Assembly: GCF_040939455.1 (NCBI RefSeq)
Contig: NC_134120.1
Coordinates: 1,385,001 to 1,449,000, forward strand
Source of the DNA: Microcebus murinus
Lineage: Eukaryota > Chordata > Mammalia > Primates > Cheirogaleidae
Reading direction: 5' to 3'
DNA length: 64,000 bases
Below the pieces are notes generated by a model. That model did not search any database. It saw only the letters and a list, made by a program, of their open reading frames with translations, and was not told the origin of the DNA. Positions 23,046 to 32,215 of this stretch are shown in pieces (position 1 is the first letter of the stretch; each line of letters starts with the position of its first letter). The position numbers and the translations under genes are program-made.

Positions 23046-23692
23046 GCCAGTTAAGACTCGCTGAAGTCGTGTGGGCGCAGTGAGCCAGTTAAGACTCGCT
23101 GAAGTCGTGTGGGCGCAGTGAGCCAGTTAAGACTCGCTGAAGTCGTGTGGGCGCAGTGAGCCAGTTAAGACTCGCTGAAGTCGTGTGGGCGCAGTGAGCC
23201 AGTTAAGACTCGCTGAAGTCGTGTGGGCGCAGTGAGACAGTTAAGACTCACCGAAGTCGTGTGGGCGCAGTGAGACAGTTAAGACTCACCGAAGTCGTGT
23301 GGGCGCAGTGAGCCAGTTAAGACTCGCCGAAGTCGTGTGGGCGCAGTGAGCCAGTTAAGACTCGCCGAAGTCGTGTGGGCGCAGTGAGCCAGTTAAGACT
23401 CGCCGAAGTCGTGTGGGCGCAGTGAGCCAGTTAAGACTCGCCGAAGTCGTGTGGGCGCAGTGAGCCAGTTAAGACTCGCCGAAGTCGTGTGGGCGCAGTG
23501 AGCCAGTTAAGACTCGCTGAAGTCGTGTGGGCGCAGTGAGCCAGTTAAGACTCGCTGAAGTCGTGTGGGCGCAGTGAGCCAGTTAAGACTCGCTGAAGTC
23601 GTGTGGGCGCAGTGAGCCAGTTAAGACTCACTGAAGTCGTGTGGGCGCAGTGAGCCAGTTAAGACTCGCTGAAGTCGTGTGGGGCGGAGTGA
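23046..23692. repeat. Minisatellite, 38-bp unit, 17 copies
   Basis: Seventeen head-to-tail copies of a 38-bp unit that begins gccagttaagactcgctg and ends cgtgtgggcgcagtga. Variants are arranged in blocks. Copies 1-5 read cgctg, copies 6-7 read gacag with caccg, and copies 8-12 read cgccg. Copies 13-15 read cgctg again, copy 16 reads cactg and copy 17 reads cgctg with a degenerate end. Each unit keeps three or four CpGs. There are no unique spacers, so it is a true tandem array. It directly abuts the end of the L1 endonuclease-region fragment. Confidence 0.97.
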
Positions 23693-24652
23693 GCGCCTCT
23701 GCTCTGGCCGGGTGACTCTAGCTCCTTTCCGGGTTCCTGAGCCGCTTTCAACATTTTCTGTAGTGCTCTGAACGGCGCGAACTCGCTCCAGAGTGCCCTG
23801 CTGCGCAGTGTTTGCCGGCGCCGCCCCCTGGGGACACGCTCACGGGCTTTGTCCCCACCGGCGGCCGTGCGTCCCAGGGCCCGGCTGCGTGTCCCCCCAC
23901 GGGGATGCCGTGCCTGCGTCCCGCCCCGCGGCGGGCCCACTCCCACAGCCGCACCCAGCTCCGGCTGAAGCCTCACTTCTGACTGTATCGCTCCAGTTCT
24001 TGTTTATTTGTGCATTTCTGGCCGGCTTTCTCTCACTTGCCCGTTTCTGCGAGGTGCCCCGTGCCCGCTGCTGCAAGGACGGGGAGGCGCGCAGCCGGAC
24101 GCCTTGCCGCCTGTGAAGGAGGGCCGCGCTGGACGGTCACCAGGGGACCGGAAGGCGTGACGTGGCGGGCGGGGGCGGGGAGCCCGGCCGTCACTCCCTG
24201 ATGACGTGCGCACCGAGACGCGGAGTCCCTGCCTCAGTGACGCTCCCTGCACCACGGCGAGCGAATGAGAGCCCTGCTGTCGGCACGGGCGCTGTTCGTG
24301 AGACCACGGCTAGGGGGGTAACGCGCGCCAAGACCAGGGGAGACGGCGGGCGGGCTGCGCCGCTGCGCCAGGGCGAGAGGCTGGGGAGGGCACGGGGCCT
24401 GCAAGCCGGGTTCCGCGGAGCCCTGCGGAGGTGCCCTCGCACCGTGGAGGCCAGAAAGCCGAGACCCTGCGGCTGGAGGCCGCGAGACTGGAGGCTGCAG
24501 CGGGAGGCAGAGGCCTTCCCGGAAACCCGGCTTCGCCCGTCCACGGGGGCGCGGGGCAAGCGGCTCTACTCAAAGGCCGCTGATTTGAGCGTTAATCTCA
24601 CCTAGAACGCGGCTCCACAGCGACGCGCAGACGGGCGTCTGACCAACCCCTG
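23693..24652. promoter_or_regulatory. CpG-island-like sequence, left flank of array
   Basis: Single-copy DNA very rich in G, C and CpG lies between the 38-bp and 17-18-bp arrays. At 23816-23836 the string gccgccccctggggac resembles the CTCF core. No TATA box, clear initiator or exon is identifiable. The overlapping ORFs on both strands are open because stop codons are rare at this composition. It could be a CpG-island promoter for an unseen transcript, or simply subtelomere-type GC-biased DNA. Confidence 0.4.
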
Positions 24653-26533
24653 GGCGCCAGGCTGACGTGGGCGCCAGGCTGACGTGAGCGCCACGCTGAC
24701 GTGAGCGCCACGCGGACGTGTGCGCCAGGCTGACGTGAGTGCCACAGCCCAACGCTGACGTGAGCCCCACGCTGACGTGACCGCCACGCTGACGTGAGCG
24801 CCACGCTGACGCGAGCCCAACGCTGACGTGTGCGCCAGGCTGACGCGAGCCCCACGCGGACGTGTGCGCCACGCTGACGTGTGCGCCAGGCTGACGTGAG
24901 CGCCACGCTGACGTGAGCCCCACGCTGACGTGTGCGCCAGGCTGACGTGAGCCCCACGCTGACGTGTGCGCCAGGCTGAACTGAGCCCCACGCTGACGCG
25001 AACCCCCACGCTGACGTGAGCCCCCACGCTGACCGGAGGCCCCACGCTGACCGGAGCCCCACGCTGACGCGAGCCCCCCACGCTGACCGGAGCCCCCACG
25101 CTGACCGGAGCCCCCACGCTGACCGGAGCCCCACGCTGACGCGAGCCCCCCACGCTGACCGGAGCCCCCACGCTGACCGGAGCCCCACGCTGACCGGAGC
25201 CCCACGCTGACGCGAGCCCCCACGCTGACCGGAGGCCCCACGCTGACCGGAGGCCCCACGCTGACGCCAGCCCCCACGCTGACCGGAGCCCCACGCTGAC
25301 CGGAGCCCCACGCTGACGCGAGCCCCCACGCTGACCGGAGCCCCACGCTGACCGGAGCCCCACGCTGACCGGAGCCCCACGCTGACGCCAGCCCCCACGC
25401 TGACGCGAGCCCCCACGCTGACGCGAGCCCCCACGCTGACCGGAGCCCCACGCTGACGCGAGCCCCCACGCTGACCGGAGCCCCACGCTGACGCGAGCCC
25501 CCACGCTGACCGGAGGCCCCACGCTGACCGGAGGCCCCACGCTGACGCGAGCGCCCACGCTGACCGGAGGCCCCACGCTGACCGGAGCCCCCACGCTGAC
25601 CGGAGCCCCACGCTGACGCGAGCCCCCCACGCTGACCGGAGCCCCCACGCTGACCGGAGCCCCACGCTGACCGGAGCCCCACGCTGACGCGAGCCCCCAC
25701 GCTGACCGGAGGCCCCACGCTGACCGGAGGCCCCACGCTGACGCCAGCCCCCACGCTGACCGGAGCCCCACGCTGACGCCAGCCCCCACGCTGACCGGAG
25801 CCCCACGCTGACCGGAGCCCCACGCTGACCGGAGCCCCACGCTGACGCCAGCCCCCACGCTGACGCGAGCCCCCACGCTGACCGGAGCCCCACGCTGACC
25901 GGAGCCCCACGCTGACGCGAGCCCCCACGCTGACGCGAGCCCCCACGCTGACCGGAGCCCCACGCTGACGCGAGCCCCCACGCTGACCGGAGCCCCACGC
26001 TGACGCGAGCCCCCACGCTGACCGGAGGCCCCACGCTGACCGGAGGCCCCACGCTGACGCGAGCGCCCACGCTGACCGGAGGCCCCACGCTGACCGGAGG
26101 CCCCACGCTGACGCGAGCCCCCACGCTGACCGGAGCCCCACGCTGACGCCAGCCCCCACGCTGACCGGAGCCCCACGCTGACCGGAGCCCCACGCTGACG
26201 CGAGCCCCCACGCTGACCGGAGGCCCCACGCTGACGCGAGCGCCCACGCTGACGCGAGCCCCCACGCTGACGCCAGCCCCCACGCTGACCGGAGCCCCCA
26301 CGCTGACGCGAGCCCCCACGCTGACGCGAGCCCCCACGCTGACGCGAGCCCCCACGCTGACCGGAGGCCCCACGCTGACGCGAGCGCCCACGCTGACGCG
26401 AGCCCCCACGCTGACGCCAGCCCCCACGCTGACCGGAGCCCCCACGCTGACGCGAGCCCCCACGCTGACCGGAGCCCCCACGCTGACCGGAGCCCCCACG
26501 CTGACGCGAGCCCCCACGCTGACGCGAGCGCCC
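24653..26533. repeat. Large CpG-rich minisatellite, 17-18-bp units, ~107 copies
   Basis: About 1.9 kb of units of the form ccccacgctgaccggag, 17 or 18 bp long. It is zoned. The first 370 bp or so carries TGACGTG variants with gcgcc or gagcc linkers. The remainder carries TGACCGG, TGACGCG and TGACGCC variants with poly-C linkers. A higher-order period is visible: 25081-25300 matches 25558-25777 with one mismatch in 220 bp. The units lack stop codons on the minus strand, so all three minus frames are open for more than 600 codons. They encode low-complexity Ser/Ala/Trp/Gly/Arg/Gln repeats and are not genes. Confidence 0.97.
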
Positions 26534-27334
26534 GCCACATACCGGCGCCTCTCCTGGGCTGCGGCCGCGCCTCTGTCCGGCCCCTGCCGGGCCTCCGCCT
26601 GCCGCTGGGATCGGCGGGACCTTGCTGGGGGTGACCGGCCCTGTCACACCTGTCCACAGCCACGGTGACTCCCTTCCAGGCCCCCACGGCCTTCCGATCT
26701 GCCTGTGACCGTCCTCGCGGGCCGACAGCGCCGCGCCTCCCTCCGGCCACGCGCGACGTGAGGCCGCCTCACCGTTCCGCCGAGCCTTCGCGAGCGCGTC
26801 CCGGGCGGCTCCCTTCGCCTGGTCTGCCCAAATCCAGCCCGGCGCCCACCGCGGGCAAGCGCCCTGCGAGTGCGCAAACGCGCGCGCCTGGAGACTCTGG
26901 GGCCTGGCGTGTTCTCCAGAGCCCGGGGCCGCGCGCCCCGCCCACGGCCGTCCTGGGCTCCACCCAGGTGACCCGCGAACCACGCGTCACGTCGCGTTGC
27001 GTTGAGCCCGTTCCTGTACCAGCTTGAGAGGAGCCCCTTGCTGCGTACCGCCCCGGTCCCGGCGGGAACGCAACACCTGGCCCGTAGCAGGTGCCCCATA
27101 AACACGTGCGGGACAGCGGAGGAGCGAGTCGCGCAGAGACGCCGTGAGGCCACCACCACTAGGCGCTCTTGTGTCCTCGGACAGGCAACCCAAGGACGTT
27201 TCCCGCCGTATTCCCGCCGCACCAAGCAGCAACCCAAGATGAGGTGGGTGGAAGAAACGGGGCGGCTTCAAAATGACTGGACTTGGGGGAAATGTGATAG
27301 CCCTGATCCTCTGTAAATAAAACACGTGTGAGAT
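26534..27334. promoter_or_regulatory. CpG-island-like sequence, right flank of array
   Basis: Non-repetitive, very CpG-rich DNA to about 27240, with gcggccgcgcc at 26562-26572 and many CGCG motifs. It could be a CpG-island promoter. I see no TATA box, splice donor with a plausible first exon, or recognisable protein. ORFs on both strands overlap and have no recognised domains. Confidence 0.4.
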
Positions 27335-27546
27335 TGCATTAGCTTCCTGGGGCTGCCGTAGCAAAGCGCCACAAACTAGGTGGCTTGAGTCAACATTCTG
27401 GAGGGGAGAAGTTCAAAGTCAAGGTGCCCACAGGGACTAGCTCCCTCCGAGAGCGCCAGGGGAGGATCCTTCCCGGAAGCTGGGTGCGGCGATCCTCGGC
27501 GCTCTGCGGCTTGCGGATCCCCGTGCTCTTCCCTGCCTCCCTCCTC
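27335..27546 (+). repeat. Old interspersed repeat, 5' part (split by Tigger1)
   Basis: Begins with gcttcctggggctgccgtag followed by ccacaaactaggtggctt and gttcaaagtcaaggtgccca. These strings are shared with a very common mammalian interspersed repeat whose family I cannot name with confidence. It continues through the 137-bp tandem block, and its 3' end reappears at about 30145-30233 beyond Tigger1. Confidence 0.6.
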
Positions 27547-28094
27547 TGCGGCCGTCTCTGTGTCTCCCCTGATTCTCTGTGCCCCACGCTCCCTGCCCTC
27601 TCCCTCACAAGGACACTCATCCAGGGAACCTCATCTTTACGTGAGCACGTCTGCAGAGATCCAGCAGCCAGGCATCGTTCCACTGCGGCCGTCTCTGTGT
27701 CTCCCCTGATTCTCTGTGCCCCACGCTCCCTGCCCTCTCCCTCACAAGGACACTCATCCAGGGAACCTCATCTTTACGTGAGCACGTCTGCAGAGATCCA
27801 GCAGCCAGGCATCGTTCCACTGCGGCCGTCTCTGTGTCTCCCCTGATTCTCTGTGCCCCACGCTCCCTGTCCTCTCCCTCACAAGGACACTCATCGAGGG
27901 AACCTCATCTTTACGTGAGCACGTCTGCAGAGATCCAGCAGCCAGGCATCGTTCCACTGCGGCCGTCTCTGTGTCTCCCCTGATTCTCTGTGCCCCACGC
28001 TCCCTGCCCTCTCCCTCACAAGGACACTCATCCAGGGAACCTCATCTTTACGTGAGCACGTCTGCAGAGATCCAGCAGCCAGGCATTGTTCCGC
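27547..28094. repeat. 137-bp tandem repeat, four copies
   Basis: Copies start at 27547, 27684, 27821 and 27958, each with tgcggccgtctctg, and all are exactly 137 bp. They are nearly identical: copy 3 has small substitutions, and copy 4 ends tgttccgc where the others end cgttccac. The trinucleotide TGC sits at both breakpoints: ctcctc-TGC at the left, and gttccgc followed by TGC at the right. This is consistent with microhomology-mediated tandem duplication. Each unit contains the end of the old interspersed repeat plus the caggcat string that may be the first bases of the Tigger1 inverted repeat. Confidence 0.96.
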
Positions 28095-30151
28095 TGCACT
28101 TTGCTTTGTTGTGCTAAATGGATACCCGGTTTTTAAGCATTGAAGGTTTTGGGCAACCCATCCTCGAGCAAGTCCACCAGCGGCATTTTTCCAACAGCAT
28201 GTGCTCACTCGGTGTCTTTGTGTCACATTTTGGTAACTATGGCAATATTTCAAACGTTTTCATTATTACTGTATCTCTTCGGGGGACCTGTGGTCAGTGA
28301 TCTTTGATGTCACTATCATGTTTGTTGTTAAGTACTATGAACTGCACCCACAAAAGATGTTGAACTTAACACATGTCATGTGTGTTCTGACTGCTCCACC
28401 ATCCAGCCATTCCCTCTCCCTTCCCTGGGGCCTCCCTGTGCCCTGAGCTCATTGCTGATGTGGAGAAAGTTTAGAGTGGTCTGTACAGAAGAGCAAACCA
28501 CCCACCACATTCTCTTAAGTCAAAACGTAATCCAGAGCAAGTCCCTAAGCAAGTCCCTTCAATTATGTGAAGGCCGAGAGAGGTGAGGAAGCTGGAGGAG
28601 AAAAGTTTGTTGCTAGCGAGGTTGGTTCGTGAGGTTTAAGGAAAGAAGCCGTCTGCACGACATGAAAGTGCAAGGTGCGGCAGCAAGGTATCCAGAAGAT
28701 CCAGCTGAGATCACTGACGAAGGTGGCTACACTGAACAACAGACTTGCAGTGTAGACGGAACAGCCTCATCGTGGAAGAAGATCCATCTAGGACTGTCAC
28801 AGCTGGAGAGGAGAAGTCGATGCCTGGCTTCAGAGCTTCCAAGGCCAGGCTGACGCTCTTGTTAGGGGTTAGTGCAGCCGTGACTTTAAGTTGAAGCCAA
28901 TGCTCATTCACCATTCTGAACATCCCAGGGCCCTTAAGAATTACCCTAAATCTACTCTGCCTGTGCTCTAGAAATGGAACAGCAAAGCCTGGATGACAGC
29001 TCCTCTGTTTACAGCATGGTTTGCTGAATCTCTTATGCACACTGTTGAGACCTGCACAGCAACAGAGATTCCTTTCAAATATTCCTGCTTATTGACCATG
29101 CTCCTGGTCACCCAAGAGCTGTGGTGGAGACATACAAGGAGATTATTGTTTTCATGTCTGCAGACATGGCACCCAACCTGCAGCCCACAGACCAAGAGTA
29201 ATTTCAACTTTCAAGTCTTACTGTTTGAGAAAGACATTTAATAAGGATAGAGCTGCCATAGACAGTGATTCCTCTGTTGGATGTGGGCAAAGTAAATTGA
29301 AAACCTTCTGGAAAGGACTCACCATGCTAGGTGCCATTAAGAACATCTGTTATTCATAGGAGGTCAAAATGCCAACATTCACAGGAGTTTGGAAGAAGTT
29401 GATTCCAGTCCTTATGGATGACTTCGAGGGCTTCATGACTTCAGTGGAGGAAGTCACTGCAGATGTGGTGGAAACAGCAAGAGGACTAGAATTAGGAGTG
29501 GAGCCTGAAGATGTGACTGAATTGCTGCAATCTCTGGATAAAACTTGAATGGCTGAGCAGTTGCTTCTTATGGATGAGCAGAGAAAGTGGTTTCTTGAGA
29601 TGGAATCTGCTCCTGGTGAAGATGCCGTGAACACTGTTGAAATGACAACAAAGGATTTAGAATGTTCCATAAACTTAGTTGATAGAGCAGGGCAGGGTTC
29701 GAGGAGACTGACTCCAATTTTAAACACAGTCCTACAGGCTCCTGTGCTACAGAGAAATCTTTCATGAAAGGAAAAGTCTGTCAATGCAGCAAACTTCACG
29801 GTCGTCTTATTTTAAGAAACTGCGGCAACCGCCCCCACCTTCGGCAACCCCGCCCGGGTCAGTCAGCACCAGCAACGTGGAGGCAACACCCTCCACCAGC
29901 AGGAAGATTATGACTCACTGGAAGCTCAGATAATTGTTAACATATTTTAGCAACAAAGCATTATTAAGGTATGCACATTGGGTTTTTTAAACACAAAGTT
30001 ATTGCACATTTAACAGACTACAGTATAGTGTAAACATGACTTTTACATACACTGGGAAACCAAAACAGTCTGTGTGACTCGCTTAATTGAGATATTTGCT
30101 TTATTGTGTCTGCTGGAACCGAACCCACAGGATCTCCTAGGTGTGCCTATA
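28080..30151 (+). mobile_element. Tigger1 (pogo-like) DNA transposon, near full length, inactive
   Basis: The whole length follows the Tigger1 consensus. The 5' end reads caggcattgttccgctgcac and is followed by ggttttgggcaaccc and ccaacagcatgtgctcac. Remnants of the transposase gene run to about 29820. The 3' non-coding end includes ctacagtatagtgtaaacat and gaaccgaacccacaggatc. The right terminus ggtgtgcctaTA keeps the TA target base pair. The left TA is not evident. The element sits inside an older repeat, parts of which flank it on both sides. Confidence 0.9.
28449..29820 (+). pseudogene. Tigger1 transposase remnant (broken)
   Basis: Remnant of the pogo/Tigger DDD-type transposase, the nuclear enzyme that cuts and pastes the element at TA sites. 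The N-terminal helix-turn-helix DNA-binding region is missing: the sequence jumps near 28447-28452 from the leader to the middle of the protein. Codons for the three catalytic aspartates can still be placed. They are at 28755-28757 (in SVDGTA), 29094-29096 (in [11 protein letters not shown]) and 29190-29192 (in QPTDQ). The last two are 32 codons apart, as expected for this family. A one-base deletion just after the third aspartate (about 29195-29198) and several stops break the frame. The C-terminal part around [13 protein letters not shown] (29570-29608) is well preserved. No function is expected. Confidence 0.88.
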
Positions 30152-30235
30152 TTTACCAATAAGGTCACACGCACAGGTTCCAGGGGTTAGAACTTGAACA
30201 TTTCTTGGGGTGCAGTTTAACCCACAACAAACTCT
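30145..30235 (+). repeat. Old interspersed repeat, 3' part (after Tigger1)
   Basis: Contains accaataaggtcacacgcac, caggttccaggggttagaac and gcagtttaacccacaacaaa. These are the expected continuation of the repeat whose 5' portion starts at 27335. The two halves show that Tigger1 inserted into a pre-existing copy. Confidence 0.7.
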
Positions 30236-30556
30236 ACTGCCAAAAAAGAGCATTTTCCTGATTCCCAAATAACTGCTGTCATTTGCATTTCTGGAGGAAA
30301 GGGGCGGAAGCAGTTGGACACCAAATGTTACTGCAAAACACTATCTATACAATATCCTCATTTTTAAATTTTTTTTTTGTCCTTGAAGCTAGACACGGAC
30401 ATTCAAGCTATTGTTCCACAGCTCCTTGGAGAACAGTCAGCGGCCTTCAGAGCCCGGCCGGAGCTGCCCCTGCCCTGCGCCCCTCGGGGTCCCAGGGGTG
30501 TCCTCCTGCTGCTGCCGCCTCTGCTGTGCCCCCGCCCCCTCCCTCCTTTTCTCGCT
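30236..30556. other. Anonymous non-coding sequence with GC-rich patch
   Basis: No gene is recognised. 30440-30545 is C- and G-rich, and the overlapping ORFs there lack domains. Confidence 0.3.
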
Positions 30557-30860
30557 GCGCCATGCTCGGTATTATTCCATCAATATTTGTGGCACCATAT
30601 TTCCAGCTGCTAAAAAGGTTAACATCTTTTAGTAGCCGTTTAAGTTCTCGCTGCAGCTTGATAATATACTTAACGGCGGCAAAGCACCCGAACAATTTCC
30701 TGCGACATTAGTCGCATTTAAAAGTATAATCTATGCAGCTTTTTCCTGCTCAGCCACATTTCAGAATAATGGGGGAACACGTCTATTTACAATGGAGAAA
30801 ACAACACACAGTATTTAACACTCCTCGTGACGCTGTTAATTACTTTAGGTGCGAACCCAG
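30557..30860. promoter_or_regulatory. Candidate conserved non-coding element with CpG palindrome
   Basis: Repeat-free AT-rich sequence that keeps several CpGs. At 30701-30716 it holds TGCGACATTAGTCGCA, six-base arms that are perfect reverse complements around an ATTA core. Nearby are gttaattac (30835-30843) and gcatttaaaag. The composition fits a developmental enhancer. Conservation must be tested before this is accepted. Confidence 0.35.
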
Positions 30861-31490
30861 AGAACCAGGCGGGGCCTCAGAATCGGGTCCGGAGGCGGAA
30901 AGGCGTCGGCACCCGGGAAACCACCACCAAGTTGCAGATTTTCAAAAGCTGAGGTTTGTCTAATAAGTGGATGCGGGCACACAAATGTCTCCGAGCATAA
31001 TTGCCATATGCAGAACGGGAAGGCTTAGCCCTTCTAACTAGCGCATAATGAGCACAGTCCTCCTCCGTGCAGCAGGGTAGGACTGACCGCTGCGCCTGGT
31101 GTTCTGTGTCTGGGGCTTTCCTCCCACCCCAAATGAAAATATATAATTCTGGGCCGCCCTCCCCATACATCACAGTCATTATGGCCACATCGGCTGTTTT
31201 CCTCTCCATTTTTCTCACAAAATAAAGCATCCTTGCAGCAGGCTTAAAGTGCACGTGAGTGCCCCCGATCTGCCGATGCCTTTCTTTAATATTTTATCAT
31301 TAAATAGCAAAATAACCTGATATGATCCTAATTTAGTGCCAATTACACCGCATTGATCAACGTGACCTTTTCATACTGGAGCACAAAAATCAATCCTGCT
31401 GTACAACAAATGTCAGGGCAGGAGCGCAACATATAATCTGTGACAATCAAAACATTACTTACAAATGAAGTCACCAGTGACCCGCGTGCC
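30861..31490. promoter_or_regulatory. Candidate conserved non-coding element
   Basis: Repeat-free sequence continues, especially 31130-31460. It contains catcacagtcattatggcc, ccaattacaccgcattgat and cagtaa-type cores, with long stretches lacking any simple or interspersed repeat. No ORF with recognisable domains and no splice structure are seen. The enhancer interpretation is compositional. Confidence 0.3.
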
Positions 31491-32059
31491 GAGGCAATTT
31501 CTGCTTGATGGGCACTGTTTGTGTTTGCAGCTCGGGTCGGGGGGGCTTTCTGTTGCGGCTCCCCACCGTCGGCCTGGCACAGTGGAGGTGTTTCTCTGTC
31601 CCGGCGGCCGTGGGCGTGGCGGTCAAGCCGCAGACTTGTGCCGGGGAGACCTGCAGAAACCCCCAAGGCTCGTGCCTGGGGCAGAGACACAAAGGAAGGG
31701 CCCCTGACAGATCTGGGCAGCTGTCCTCTAAGGCATAGCGTTTTCAGGGGGCCAGGAATTCGAGGACACAAAGTCGTGTGATGGCTTTCCCCAGGAAACC
31801 TAATCCCCCTGAAGCTCACTGGAATTACATGAATCAATTCTGGTCTAAAACTACACCCTGCCATGTGGGATTTCGACGGGCGTCACTTGACTGTCGCTTC
31901 GTCCCTGGATATGCACCTGGCTCCACACGGCACCTGGGTAGGTGTCAGTGACGCCCCTCCAAAACGTGTCTTGCCCAGCGGTGGCAGCGCTGAGGGGCAG
32001 CACGGAGTGGGGAGGGCTGGGGGAGGCCCCGCGCCCTGCCCATCTGCAGGACACGGGGC
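31491..32059. other. Anonymous GC-rich sequence
   Basis: No gene or repeat is recognised. Overlapping ORFs on both strands without domains reflect GC content. Confidence 0.3.
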
Positions 32060-32215
32060 CCGTCCCTTCGCTCCTCATCCATGAAATTCAGAAAGGTGCT
32101 ACACGCGGGTGTTAGGACTGCACTAGGGGTTATAAGATTTGCTACCTGTGAAGTGCTTAAAACATACCTGGCCTACCCTGGTGGGCCCCAGCAAATGCTA
32201 GCTGTTACCATAGCG
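32060..32215 (+). repeat. MIR SINE (3' half)
   Basis: Matches the MIR 3' half in order. It reads cgctcctcatccatgaaattc, then gtgttaggactgc, gtgaagtgcttaaaacatacctgg and agcaaatgctagctgttacc. The tRNA-derived head is missing or unrecognisable. Confidence 0.72.

Noticed and set aside
22625..23083. 152-codon plus ORF as a host gene
   Set aside because: The DNA matches the L1 ORF2 5' region over most of this span and its end runs into the 38-bp array.
23046..23692. CRISPR array
   Set aside because: The repeats are directly adjacent with no unique spacers, in mammalian DNA next to an L1 fragment. It is a minisatellite.
24570..26983. Three very long minus-strand ORFs (646-793 codons) as genes
   Set aside because: They are the three frames of one tandem array whose unit lacks stop codons. 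The predicted proteins are pure low-complexity repeats, and there is no exon or promoter structure.
27547..28094. Repeated minus-strand ORFs beginning MERCLAAGSLQTCS as a duplicated gene
   Set aside because: The 137-bp period is not a multiple of three. The same start recurs only because the DNA unit is tandemly repeated, and it is derived from an old transposable element.
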